From NCBI GenBank assembly GCA_026686845.1, contig JAIVEN010000015.1, forward strand, positions 6,649,001-6,713,000: a DNA stretch of 64,000 bases. Direction: 5' to 3'. The notes beneath the pieces are model-generated. The model worked only from the letters and a program-made list of their open reading frames with translations, did no database searches and was not told the DNA's origin. The position numbers were made by a program, and so were the translations under genes. Positions 11,721-22,029 of the stretch are shown here, piece by piece; position 1 is the first letter of the stretch; every line of letters begins with the position of its first letter. The DNA is from Adenanthera pavonina (Eukaryota; Streptophyta; Magnoliopsida; Fabales; Fabaceae).

Positions 11721-12722
11721 GGCCCGTTTGGATGGATTACATAGTAGGGCATGTGAAGGGTTAGTTTTCACGTCACTTCATTTTCTAGTGTTTGGTTGTT
11801 ATTATTACATGTGAAGATTATTACCTCATGCGAATCCTTTCACCTCAATTAATGTAAAGGGTCTCACACACAAAATGCTATGTGAAAGCCTTCACGGTAT
11901 TGTAAATGAGATTGATATGACTGTAATACCCTTATGAACAAAAAAAATTCCAGCTTCATCTTCTTCCTCTCTTCACTCGTGAACTTTGGCCTCTTCCTCC
12001 CTACATCTTCCTCCCTTCCTCGTCTCCCTTCTTCCTCGCTTGGTCCACCTCCGATGACCTCCGATGCCCATCTTTCTCATCTCATTCCATCTAGATCCCA
12101 ACCACGCCCATGCCTCCCACGCCCACACAAATGCCGCCCAAGAGAGAAATGTGATGGGAAGTCATCTTCTGAAATTGAAATCGCAGAGGTAGAAGTCTTC
12201 TTCTGAATGAACTGTTAATGATAAAAGACAGTGGATAAATTGAAATTTGTCCTGATTAAACGACAATCACTGACCGAGCAAGAGGTGGAGATTGGCGTTG
12301 CATAGCTTCCATGGCCGAACCCATCCTCTTCCTCGAACTTCGTCGCAACATCCATGGCCGAGCAAGATCTGGCCATCAAACTCTGTCACTGCTTCTCCCA
12401 AGTCTATAAACCTCGATCTACACCGCCACACAACTTCGTTGTCGACGTCGCAACTTCAACTTACATACCCACAAATGTTCATCTTCAAGATCTGGGTTCA
12501 AATGGAAAGCAGACCGATGGGGGAGGGAGATTTTTTTTGGGTCAGGGGTAAAAAGGTCTTTTCATTTGTATTTTTATTTTTTCTTTTCATTAAAATAAAC
12601 ATCATCCCCTACTATCTAAATAACCTACCAAACAAACTATCATATAATCATCTTCCCCTCACATCTCCTCACACCCTTCATATTATATCACAAAACCCCC
12701 TATATGTTCCAACCAAACAGGC
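11721..12722. mobile_element. Non-autonomous TIR DNA transposon, about 1 kb, with GC-rich interior
   Basis: The left end GGCCCGTTTGGATGGA and the right end, read inverted as GCCTGTTTGGTTGGA, are imperfect terminal inverted repeats. Subterminal parts also resemble each other in character, with runs such as AATACCCTTATG on the left and GGGGTAAAAAGG on the right. GGCC(T)GTTTGG termini are common in PIF/Harbinger-type MITEs and some hAT elements; no clean target-site duplication was seen, so the superfamily is undecided. The interior (about 11,950-12,520) is much more GC-rich than the flanks and has open frames without known domains, which may be captured host sequence. Confidence 0.5.
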
Positions 12723-13009
12723 AGTCACGTTTTTTACATGAAAGACATGGGAACCCCAAATTACAAAAATAGGGTTGGACATCATGGATCCTATTAATTA
12801 AATATACATACATACATACATGATTTGATTTAACAATTGTTAAGTTGAAAATTTTCAAAGTGAGAAAAGAAAAAAAGAATTGATTGATTAGAATTGCTAC
12901 CCAGGTAGAATGCGGGCTATTCAGATTTAATATTATATATTTATTGATTGATTGATTAGAACTGCTACCCAGGTGGAAATTGTAGAATGGTATCTCAGAA
13001 CAACAAAAA

Positions 13010-13145
13010 TTGATTAACAAACAAGAAAAAGAAAAAAAAAAAAAAGAAGTTGGAGCCCAAATTGGGAAATTTGAATATTCAGAATTGCATGTGAACTGAA
13101 AAACATGCTGGCCATACATGGACCCCACCATCCATCCCACTTTTA
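13010..13145 (+). repeat. Duplicated upstream block of the C2 genes
   Basis: An A-rich run, then TTGGAGCCCAAATTGGGAAA, then TTGAATATTCAGAATTGC, then TGGACCCCACCATCCATCC. Homologous blocks lie at 9416-9575, at 16,205-16,410 and, more weakly, at 889-960. Each of the first three precedes a C2 copy or its trace in the same orientation, so the block marks the 5' side of the tandem duplication unit. Confidence 0.6.
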
Positions 13146-13379
13146 AAAGCATAGGTAAGCCTTACACACAATTGTCCTGTAGATGATGCTAAAGCAAGAA
13201 TAAAGCAAAAGTGTTGTTGACCGTTGACTGACATGAAAGCGCAGGAAGTGAAACTTGCGTGAATTAAGCTTGCTGGTATATTTATTTAATTAATTTATTT
13301 AACTCTATCTATCTTTCTGGGTTTTCTTTCCCCACATATTCACCACTCACATCCTCTTCAGCAGTTCATCTACATATCC

Positions 13380-14852
13380 ATGGACAGCATTCGAGGTGAT
13401 CACTCCCTTGAGGTTACTGGTATGTCTATATATATATATATAACCCTATGTTTCTGGGTTTTCTTATTTTATATATGTGTTCCTGTCTCCATGTAGTGAT
13501 AGCGTGTGATAATTTTCTGGACACAATTGGGGTTGCAAGGTTGAAGAAAAAAGTTGGGGTTGCAAGGAAGTGTCCATTTTATGTCTGTCTTCATTATGCT
13601 GCCTCTAATAGCATTAACATACCAAGCACAGGTATATATATATATATATATATATATAAGTTTTGGTTCACTATTTAATTAATAAAGCTAAATCAATCTG
13701 ATCACACTCATATTATATACGTACCTTTGATATATTGCTGCAGATCAAGGAATATTGGATACCAAGATTCCACTTCCTGATAAGTCCTTCTTTCCAATAA
13801 TTCAAGGCCAGAGGATCATTAAATTCGTGGTCTCCAAGAAAATTGATTATGGCAAGAAGAAAATTGATCCTCGCAGTGTTAAAAGTGATTATGTGGGCAG
13901 TGGAGAGTAATTATTTATTTTTTCTCCTTGAACTCAAGTTTCCTAAACCCTTCAATAATTAATACACTTTTAGATCAATTTTTAATTTTAATTATCTATC
14001 TGATTGGACTTTATGATGACCCTTTTAGGATATTATTGGATAAGGTTCTTTCACTGGGTTACCATGACTACTCTTGGCCCCTTCGAAAGGGAAATAATAT
14101 GTAAGCAGATCGATCGATGTAATATTTTGATATATAGTTTTTTTCTTAGTGCTTTGATTTAAATTAATTAACACAAATTTCTCTTGGCAGCCTTGCTGGT
14201 CAATTAAGAGTCATATTGCACTATCCAAGTGCCAAGGCCAACGTAAGTTTATTAATTAGATTTAACTTTAGATTATAATAATTAGATAAATTAAGTTATA
14301 ATATATATATATATATATATATTAATTTTTAGTAATTATTTAGTATCTGATATTCCATATCAAATTCAAGCATTGATGGTAGCATTATCAAATTCTAATA
14401 CAACTATTTTTCTAATATTATTGAAGTGCTGAGTTTTTTGCTATTCTACCAAAATCGTGTGTGTATATTATTTTATAATGTTGATTTTTTCATATTGAAT
14501 ACAGAAATGTGGTCCATCATCATCACCACCACCACCTGCTGGCTATCCTCAATATTTTGCACCACCTACACCAGTCACCCCTCATGCTCATGCACATCCC
14601 CTTTCTTCACATGTTCATTTCCCTCCATATCCGCCATGTAACCACCATCTCCTTACACATCCACCATATCCGACCACTCCACCGCCGTGTAACTGCCATC
14701 TCCCTCCACATCAATCTTCGCCCACTCATTGGCCTTATCTTCATCATCCACCCACTCCACCATCTAATCACACTTGTGTGACAAAGGGAATGCTATCAGG
14801 TGCAGCCCTGGCCCATATTGCATCCACTCTGCTTCAGTTATTTGGATCATGA
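13380..14852 (+). CDS. C2-domain protein with Pro/His-rich tail (SRC2-like), 269 aa, six exons
   Basis: Exons: 13380-13419, 13497-13631, 13744-13906, 14029-14100, 14191-14242, 14505-14852; all introns are GT..AG and phases agree. The start is the only ATG upstream of the C2 motif (MDSIRGDHSLEVTVIACDNF). Residues 9-150 fit a plant SRC2-like C2 domain: strand LEVTVI, then FYVCLHYAAS, QRIIKFVVSKKI, DYVGSGEILLDKVL, YSWPLRK, and LAGQLRVILHY. The acidic loop residues that bind calcium in classical C2 domains are not evident, so lipid binding may be calcium-independent (inference). Residues 155-240 are rich in Pro, His and Ser (SSSPPPPAGYPQYFAPP). The C-terminus ends in a hydrophobic stretch GAALAHIASTLLQLFGS that is conserved in the paralogue. 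SRC2-like proteins associate with membranes and respond to stress in other plants. Exon 2 contains an in-frame 27-bp duplication (VGVAR twice). TA microsatellites lie in introns 1, 2 and 5. Confidence 0.8.
13633..13658. repeat. (TA)n microsatellite in intron 2 of the C2 gene
   Basis: A pure TA run immediately after the exon 2 donor. Similar runs occur at about 13425-13441 (intron 1) and 14300-14322 (intron 5). Confidence 0.9.
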
Positions 14853-15052
14853 ATCAATTTCACTTCATCCGCCATTGCACCTTCCCACCTGCAGATCCGA
14901 TGAGAAGGCTAAAAACGGATCCCTGGACTCAATTTCTGTTACATTAAATCTGATACTTCCTTGTGTCGTCTAATTACTTAATTTCGTGTATGTTCGATAT
15001 TTGCCATTTGCCGGCACAATGAGTTTGTGTGTAATATAATATGATTAGATGT

Positions 15053-15620
15053 AACGGACTGGTTACTCAATCCTAGTCGTTCATTTAATTAATTTGTTCA
15101 CTGCCGTTGATTTCAGGCTGATGTGTTTCTCTTCAATATTTAAAATATTATGTATTGAGTTGTGAATGTGGGTTACAACCTACTGGCTTCGTGCCCGTTT
15201 ACCCAAACAAGCATTTGTAAAAGCAACTCAAAAACTATACTCATAATAGTGCTTTCACATGGTCTGGTCCTTGAGATGTACTACATTTTCTTTTTTAAAG
15301 GAGGGATGTGCATCATTTCTCTTATGGAGGATCCATTATTTTTCTCAAAATTTTTATTTGATTTTGATAATTTTTTATATTAAATGATGCAACATATAAA
15401 ATAGTATTAATTTTATAAATATCAACTTGCAAAAAAATTAATATTTTAATTTAAAAAATAAAATAATAATATCTTAACCTATAAATTTCATCCAAATGAT
15501 CCTTATCCATGGGTGTGAAGGAAAATATTAAAAATTCAGGTTTTTGCGGTTTTATTTTGATTAAAATACTATGACCTCCTATTTGATATACACAAACTAG
15601 AGATTGGCATCATATGAGGA
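15053..15620. other. Downstream flank of the intact C2 gene, duplicated at 17.8-18.5 kb
   Basis: No gene. Parts such as AACATATAAAATAGTATTAA (15,390) and GGTTTTTGCGGTTTTATTTT (15,540) reappear diverged near 18,265 and 18,460, downstream of the decayed copy, so the tandem unit extended well past the 3' ends of the genes. Confidence 0.5.
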
Positions 15621-15627
15621 GTCTTGG

Positions 15628-16118
15628 GTAGGGTGCACAAAGATCGGGTACGATCGGATTGATAGTTAACCCAATACCTAGTTTTTGTGAAGTCAAGTAA
15701 GACCGGGCCAACTCAGCCTATAAGACCGGGGTTGGCTCAGTCTTAAAAAATATTTAAAAATATATTAATTTTATTTATTAACAAAATTATAATTATATTT
15801 ATTCCAAATATATTTCCTTAAAAAATAATATTATAATACAAATAAATTTTATTAAAATTATAAATACTTAATAATCATATTTTCTTTTTAAACAATATTA
15901 AGAAGATTGGATTTTTAAAAATATTTACAATAATAATATAGGTAATTTATTATATATAATGTATCATGAAAAATATTATATAAACTTAATATTTATAAAT
16001 TTGTAAATATATATATATATAATTATATATACCAGAATCGTGTGAGATCGGGTTTAATCTTACTTTAATGTTTAACCTGGTCCGATCTTCGGGACCAACC
16101 CAATATGTCTATGCCTCT
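15628..16118. mobile_element. MITE-like element with GATCGG-containing ends
   Basis: The left end (GGGTGCACAAAGATCGGGTA) and the right end read inverted (TTGGTCCCGAAGATCGGACC) share an imperfect inverted repeat, and a second GATCGGGTTTAA lies inside the right end. The interior is AT-rich and non-coding. The ends are only approximately placed; hAT-type MITEs often look like this. Confidence 0.3.
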
Positions 16119-16950
16119 GCCTTAAAACATTAACCACAGTGGAACTGCTAACATAGGTGAAGATCGAAGATTCATTCTAGAATAGTATCTAGTCAACAAC
16201 AAAAATTGACAAAAAGTATTAAAAAAAAAAAGAGTTGGAGCTCAAGTTCGGAAATTTGAATATTTAGTATTCCCTGTGAAATACAAGCTTTCCATATCTC
16301 ATATCCGGACCCTACTGTTTTTTTGCCTCGTCTTTTTGGAGTTCCTACTTGCCTTTGCCTTGTTAATTCCCAGAAAAGCAAAATATCTGTACCCCACCAT
16401 CCATGCTACTGCATGTGCCCATGCCTTCCCTTTTTTTTTTTGGCCAAAATGCCCGTGCCTTCCTTTTATGTTTAAAGCAGAAAAAAAAGTTATTAAGACT
16501 TGTGGAAAAATATATTTATCTAACAAAGATTACAATTTGAAAATTTAGTTAATCTTAATTGAGAATTCAATTCATGAAACTTGGCAATTTTCAAGTGAGG
16601 TTCGTATTGGAAAATATTGGTTTTCCTAGATCCCAACTTGTCTTTTTCCCTAATTAATTAATTAATAATCATAAAATGAAAAATTTTTAGTCAGTTTTTT
16701 TTTTCTTTTAAAGCACAATTATTTTGATTACACCAAGCAAGTGAGAGGCACGTGCCATGAATCCACGATGAAAGGTGAGGAGGATATTAACTAAAGCTGC
16801 TCAGACCATGTCTGTTAAGAAAAAAAATTAGGTTAAATAGGTTGATTTTCAGTTTGTTCATGAGATTTAAGGTTTCGTTTCATCATTACTATTTACTTAA
16901 TAAAACTAAACCCATCTCGCACCTATTATGTACCTTTGATATCACTGCAG

Positions 16951-17642
16951 ATCAAGGAATGGATACGCAAATTTCAGTGTCTGATAAGTCCTTATTTCCT
17001 ATAAGTCCTGGCCAAAAATAAGTGGAGAGTTTGTTTGTTTTTCTGTACTGTTTTTCTTTATTTGGTCTCTGGACCCGTTGTTTTACCAGAGAAAAAAAAA
17101 AGTCCTGGCCAAAGGAGCATTGAATTTGTGGTGTCCAAGAAAATTGATCGTCGCAGGGCTTACAGTGATTTTGTGGGCAGTGGAGAGTAATTATCTATCT
17201 TTTTTTCCCCCTAACTCAAGTTTCCTTAAGCCTTAAATACACACTCAGATCAATTTTTAATCTGATCGGATTTTAATTTATTGCGAATCTTTTTGGATGA
17301 TGTTCTTTTGCCCCTTCGAAAGGTAAATAGTAAGTCTCCATTAACTTCATTCATAGAAAGGTCAATCTTAACGCTTAGGCACTTGGCCTATTCTACTGTA
17401 AACTCCTTTGACCATTCCTTTTGCATATACACTGAGGCTCTCCTTTTTTGATTGGGGCCTTGGATACTGATAGGGGCTAAGTATATCGCCCTCTTGTTTC
17501 TCTGTACAGTTGCTTTCTCTCATGATATTTCTCCAATAAAAAACGGTAAATAATAAGTAAGGTGCAGATCTAATCTTTTGATTTAGGTAAATAATAAGTA
17601 TTGAATAATATACCAAAGAATGGTATATTATTTGGATCATGA
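16951..17642 (+). pseudogene. Third C2-domain gene copy, decayed
   Basis: Exon 3 is clear (16,951-17,015 plus 17,113-17,188) after the same intron-2 end (TTTGATATCACTGCAG). Joined across an insertion it would read ..VSDKSLFPISPGQ / RSIEFVVSKKIDRRRAYSD / FVGSGE, fully open. An 84-bp insertion at 17,016-17,099 with a 13-bp target duplication breaks it and brings an in-frame TAA at once. Exon 4 survives only as a fragment (17,293-17,322, TTTGGATGATGTTC and CCCCTTCGAAAGG). The tail exon is reduced to its last bases (TTATTTGGATCATGA, ending 17,642). Exons 1 and 2 are missing. It lies about 3 kb downstream of the intact copy in the same orientation, with matching flanks, so it arose by tandem duplication. 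Confidence 0.75.
17003..17112 (+). mobile_element. 84-bp A-tailed insertion flanked by a 13-bp direct repeat
   Basis: AAGTCCTGGCCAA occurs at 17,003-17,015 and again at 17,100-17,112. Between them is an 84-bp sequence, absent from the two paralogues, that ends in a run of about nine A. A long direct repeat with an A tail is the hallmark of target-primed (L1-type) retroposition. The inserted sequence is not recognised. Confidence 0.7.
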
Positions 17643-17809
17643 ATCAATTTCACAGCTTCATCCTCCATTGCATGCACATCACATGAGAAGCCTAAAATTG
17701 GATTAATTTCTGTTTAATTTAATTTGTTGTGTCCAATTACTTATAGGTTTGTGTGTTTTCTATGTTTGCCGCATTTGCTGGTACATACAATGAATTCGTG
17801 TGTAATATA

Positions 17810-19421
17810 CTAATAATTAATGTAGGACTTATTTGATTTATATTTTTATAAATCAAACAATATTTTTTAATTATTTTTTTTTATTTAAATAGATTTGTGA
17901 TAATTTTTTTATTTAAATTTTATTTTTATAAATCATGATTATTTTAACAGAATTTTTATAAAAAAATAATTCAAACGGATACGAAATGGTTTGGTTCACC
18001 CTCCTGGATTGTCAGGATGAGATGCGTTAGTTACTCAATCCTACTTGTTGATTTAATCAATTTGTTCACCACCATTGATTTCAAGGCACGTGTACTATCC
18101 TTTTAATTGTGTTTCTTTTGAATATTTAAATTAAAATATTATATATAGCTCTGTGTATGCACTTTTTGTAATATTTAAAATGTTATTTATAATATGCTTA
18201 TGGGTACAAGCTACTCACTTTTCTTTAATTTTGTTTGATTTTAACAATTTTTTTATTTAAAATAATGTAGGATATACAATAGTATCAATCTTGAAACTAT
18301 CAACTTAATAAAAATTAATATTGTAACTTAAAAATACTCAAAATAAAATAATAACAAATTTCACCTAAATCATCAATGTAAGACGTGCACAGTGTACATT
18401 TGGACTTGTCTAGTCCTTACCCATCAATCAATTATGAAAGAAAAAAAAAATTGAAAACTAAGTTTTTGTGGTTTTATTTTCCAAAAAAGGAAAGACAAGT
18501 GGCGTGTTGTTAACCAATCTATTATATCAAAGGATGAAATTGAACGACAATGCTTGGTGGGGCCACTATCTAACCTATTGTAGTGGAAATAAAATCATTA
18601 GTCTTCTCTCACTGTATAAAATCAGCACAATCACATGACACCAAATTCCTGATGAGGCTGCAGATTAGTGAAGAGAAATTTTTTCTTTTGTTCTCCATGT
18701 CCAGGGCAAAAAAAATAGTCCCTACTACAATGTACATCTGCCAATAAGATATTTGATAAATTCATTACGGTCTTTATGTTAGAAATATAGGCCTTTCAAG
18801 ACGTGTCATCGAGTTTCATTCGACATGCTTTTATTGAACAGCAGTGTTGTGCAAAATCATATTACTGAAAACCCCAGCTTCTTTAACAAATGCCAAAGAC
18901 GAGAAAGACGGGTTCCTCTGATGACTTATTGATGAAACAAACAATGTCATATAAAAGCTAACAAATAATAAATCGAGTATAGATGATGAAAGCAAACGAG
19001 TGGGGCAACTTCAAAGCATATCTCAATTCTCAGAGACTTTAAACTGTGACCAAGTCTATCTCTGATAAATCCAGATAACCCAAGAAAATGTAAGTGGCTA
19101 AATTGGATGTTTATTCTCCCACTAACTTGTAGCAAGCACAGAAAGAAAATTCAAATATAAATACCTCAAATATAATACAACTACAATCAGCCACTATTAT
19201 GGAAAACAAAGTGATTTACTGAAGCAGACACTAAAAATTGTCTAGTAGGTTGTGAATATCCGGTTTATACGTAAGAAAAAGCTTCCTATAAAACCAGCTT
19301 GCCCAAAGCCAAAAGCTACTTCATGTCATTCTCGTCATTGAGAATCCAGCATAAGCACCAAGATAAGCATGAACGTCATTCACTAACAAAAAGAATCAGT
19401 AGAGAACAATAGAGATTGGGA
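17810..19421. other. Intergenic between decayed C2 copy and EMC8/9 gene
   Basis: The first part (17,760-18,490) is the duplicated downstream flank of the C2 genes, interrupted by an AT-rich foldback near 17,825-17,990. From 18,500 to the EMC8/9 stop codon nothing coding was seen; this should include the 3' UTR of that minus-strand gene. Confidence 0.45.
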
Positions 19422-21905
19422 TCAATTGAAGAGTCCTGGGTTTAGCCAATCCCTGAAAAGCATATAACCAGTGTAAAGTTATGTGAATGCACTGATATGA
19501 AAATCCAGGGGAAGAAACGAAAGTGGCAATACCGAAGTGCTTACTTGCTTATGTCATCGAGGTGGTCATCAAAATCCACTATGTCATTCCATTTCTCAGA
19601 TGAAATATAGTCCAATAAAACCACATTTGCAGCTGGATCCTTGAAAGTGAATATAGGGTTTCCATCTGACCGTACCAGCTTCCAGTTCTTAGAAGCATCC
19701 CTGACATAAAGCTAAAACACAAGGTAATCTTGGTTAGCATATCCAGCCAAAACATAGATCTTTATCATAATGGGGAAGTGAGAACCATTTAACCTACACA
19801 TACATCATACCAGCATAAACACTAAAACACAAGTATACACATGTATATAGACATACCCGTGGATTTAAGTAAAGATTTTGACAATGAAATCATCTATGAA
19901 GCATCCATCAACAATAACTAGTAATAAATCCAAAAGGACACATTGGACATCATGCCCCTAAAATCGTAAATCAGTACACTCAATTGAAAATAATTAAAAA
20001 GCACAGGATAATACAAAAATACTTATCCTGAACTGGCTTGACATATGTAGCTTTGTGGTGATCAATGACCAAATGGGCAGGCCTATTTGATACACAAACT
20101 AGAGATGGAGAAAAAGAACACGGACAGTTTGATAATGTATGATATCAGTAAAACTTAACCACCATAAGTATCATCACTGCCATCATTAAATGGAAGGCCT
20201 ATTAAAATGCTATCTTATTCTGAGTGATATTAACTGGATAAGTCCTTTCTCAACATGCTGTAATTTATGACAAATGAGAGACAAACAACTTGATATCTAT
20301 TAAGTAACACAACTTTGGAATTGGATCCCCTGTGGTATTTGGATGGAGAGCAGCAAATGGGTGAAGTTTTTACTGCTTGCAGCCTATATCATTAGTGTTT
20401 AATTCTTGTTCCTATAAAGTTTTTATCCTGAAAACAAATAGATAATAGGAGAACAGTAGAAACAGACAAGAAGTCAATTCTTAAACAGAGTATCCTAATA
20501 CCTAAACAAAATTTAAGAAGCTTCACAAAAATGAAACAAATGGAGAACCGCCAGTTTAATAACAATTTAAAGGAATTTTCTATGCTATCTATATGCACAG
20601 ACAAGAAGGCCCCTAAACTGACATTAGGGCAATCCTGAATAATGATAATTACGTATGATAAGATATCAGTTAGTGTTTATAATCAGACCAATGATTATTT
20701 GTAGTATGATGAATTAGTAACTTTAGGTTAAAGATCATGCCAATTAACAACTCAATGCAGGACAGCTAGACCCTTTCTTAGGCTTCTACCAAAAAATAGG
20801 GAGAGAGCGCAGCAAAATATTCAAATATGCAATTCAGAAACTCTTGCCATCAGGTATGAGCTGATATACCAATTAAACCGACAAATAAAAAGTATAACTC
20901 CCAATTTCTAAAAGATGTGAGAGAGAATGAAGAAGAAACAAAACAAAAAGCAAGCTGCAAATATTCAAACACTGAAGAGATAAGAAAATACCACCAAAGA
21001 TAGAAACGTCGATGAATATAGTCTCAGATCCTAAGAATGCTAACCTGCATTACAGCACCACCTTCCTTGCTAGTTTTCAAAGCCTCAAGCTTCTTGTTAT
21101 CCAGCTGGATATAATTTGACAAAGAGAGTGACGATGTTATTAATCTCTAAAGCAAATTAAACTGCTTTAAATGGTTTGAACACTTCAATACAAATTGAAG
21201 AACATACCAGGAGAATGGCAGCTTGAGGAAAGTACCGGCAGATGTGATCACCGATGTTCTTTGCCACACCACCAAGTCCATAATCATCAAACCTCTCATT
21301 TGCGTGAAAATAGCCAACTATGTTCAAGCCTTTAGCAGAAAAGTACTCCTCTATCTATCTCCCAAATCGTTCATTGCAAAATCAATATATTTCAGATGAG
21401 AATCTATATGTATAAATTCAACTATAAATAAACCCACAAGCAAATTTATAAAGTTACTCGAAAAAGTGAATACAACCAAAAAAAAAAGTTACTTGAAAAA
21501 GTAGAGCGGAAAAAGATGCAATATTAGCTTCAATCCAAATCAAGCCAGAACAAGTTGATCAGAACATGCATTATACAAAAAGCACCAGTTATTTCACAAT
21601 TCTAATTAATTTTTATACCATTTTCAGAAAGAATTGAATGAGCCCATTTCATAATTCACGAAAACCTACAAAACAATGTTACAACGAGAGAGTGAAGTAA
21701 CCAGAATAAGGGAGATCTCAAGTTGCGGGAGAAGCCCGAGGCCGGAGTGGAAAAGAGGGACTGCATCGGCGATCTCGACGACGTTTTTTGAAGAGACGCG
21801 GCCGATTAAGATGCCGTTGACGGCGGTGGTTTTGTGCTTGAGGGAGTGGAGCACGAGCTTTATGTACGCGTTCTGAGCGATCTCGTACCTGAATTCACTG
21901 CCCAT
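19422..21905 (-). CDS. EMC8/9: ER membrane protein complex subunit 8/9 (EMC8/9-like), 202 aa, five exons
   Basis: Exons on the minus strand: 21905-21702, 21354-21208, 21104-21045, 19711-19545, 19452-19422, all with GT..AG introns and consistent phase. The protein starts MGSEFRYEIAQNAYIKLVLH and carries the UPF0172/EMC8-9 hallmarks: TTAVNGILIGR (about 27-37), VEIADAVPLFHSGLGLLPQL (44-63), LNIVGYFHANERFDDYGLGG, ICRYFPQAAILLLDNKKL, then GNPIFTFKDPA and a C-terminus DWLNPGLFN. The length matches the family (about 200 aa). EMC8/9 are MPN-fold cytosolic subunits of the ER membrane protein complex, which inserts tail-anchored and multi-pass proteins into the ER; they lack the catalytic JAMM metal site, and none is seen here. 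The Arabidopsis orthologue is known as an embryo-essential gene. Intron 3 (1.3 kb) holds no recognised element except a short sequence shared with 15.58 kb. Confidence 0.92.
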
Positions 21906-22029
21906 GACTCTCTCTCGGTCACCGAGTTCACTCAGGTAAGCTCAAATCGCCCCCACACACAGCGGCGACAGCGGCGGCAGCAAACAGCGAAAAAAAGAAG
22001 TGAAGAACCCGAAGATTGAGAAGGGAATA

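Noticed and set aside
12292..12741. A 149-codon open frame
   Set aside because: It lies within the TIR element, is low in complexity towards its end, overlaps another frame, and has no recognisable domain or splice context.
12700..13152. A 150-codon minus-strand frame
   Set aside because: It crosses the transposon end and the duplicated C2 upstream block, is rich in Phe/Ser from A/T runs, and matches no family.
14509..14781. A His-rich frame (MVHHHHHHH..) overlapping the C2 gene tail
   Set aside because: It is the +1 frame of the Pro-rich last exon of the C2 gene, whose exon structure and paralogue support the other frame.
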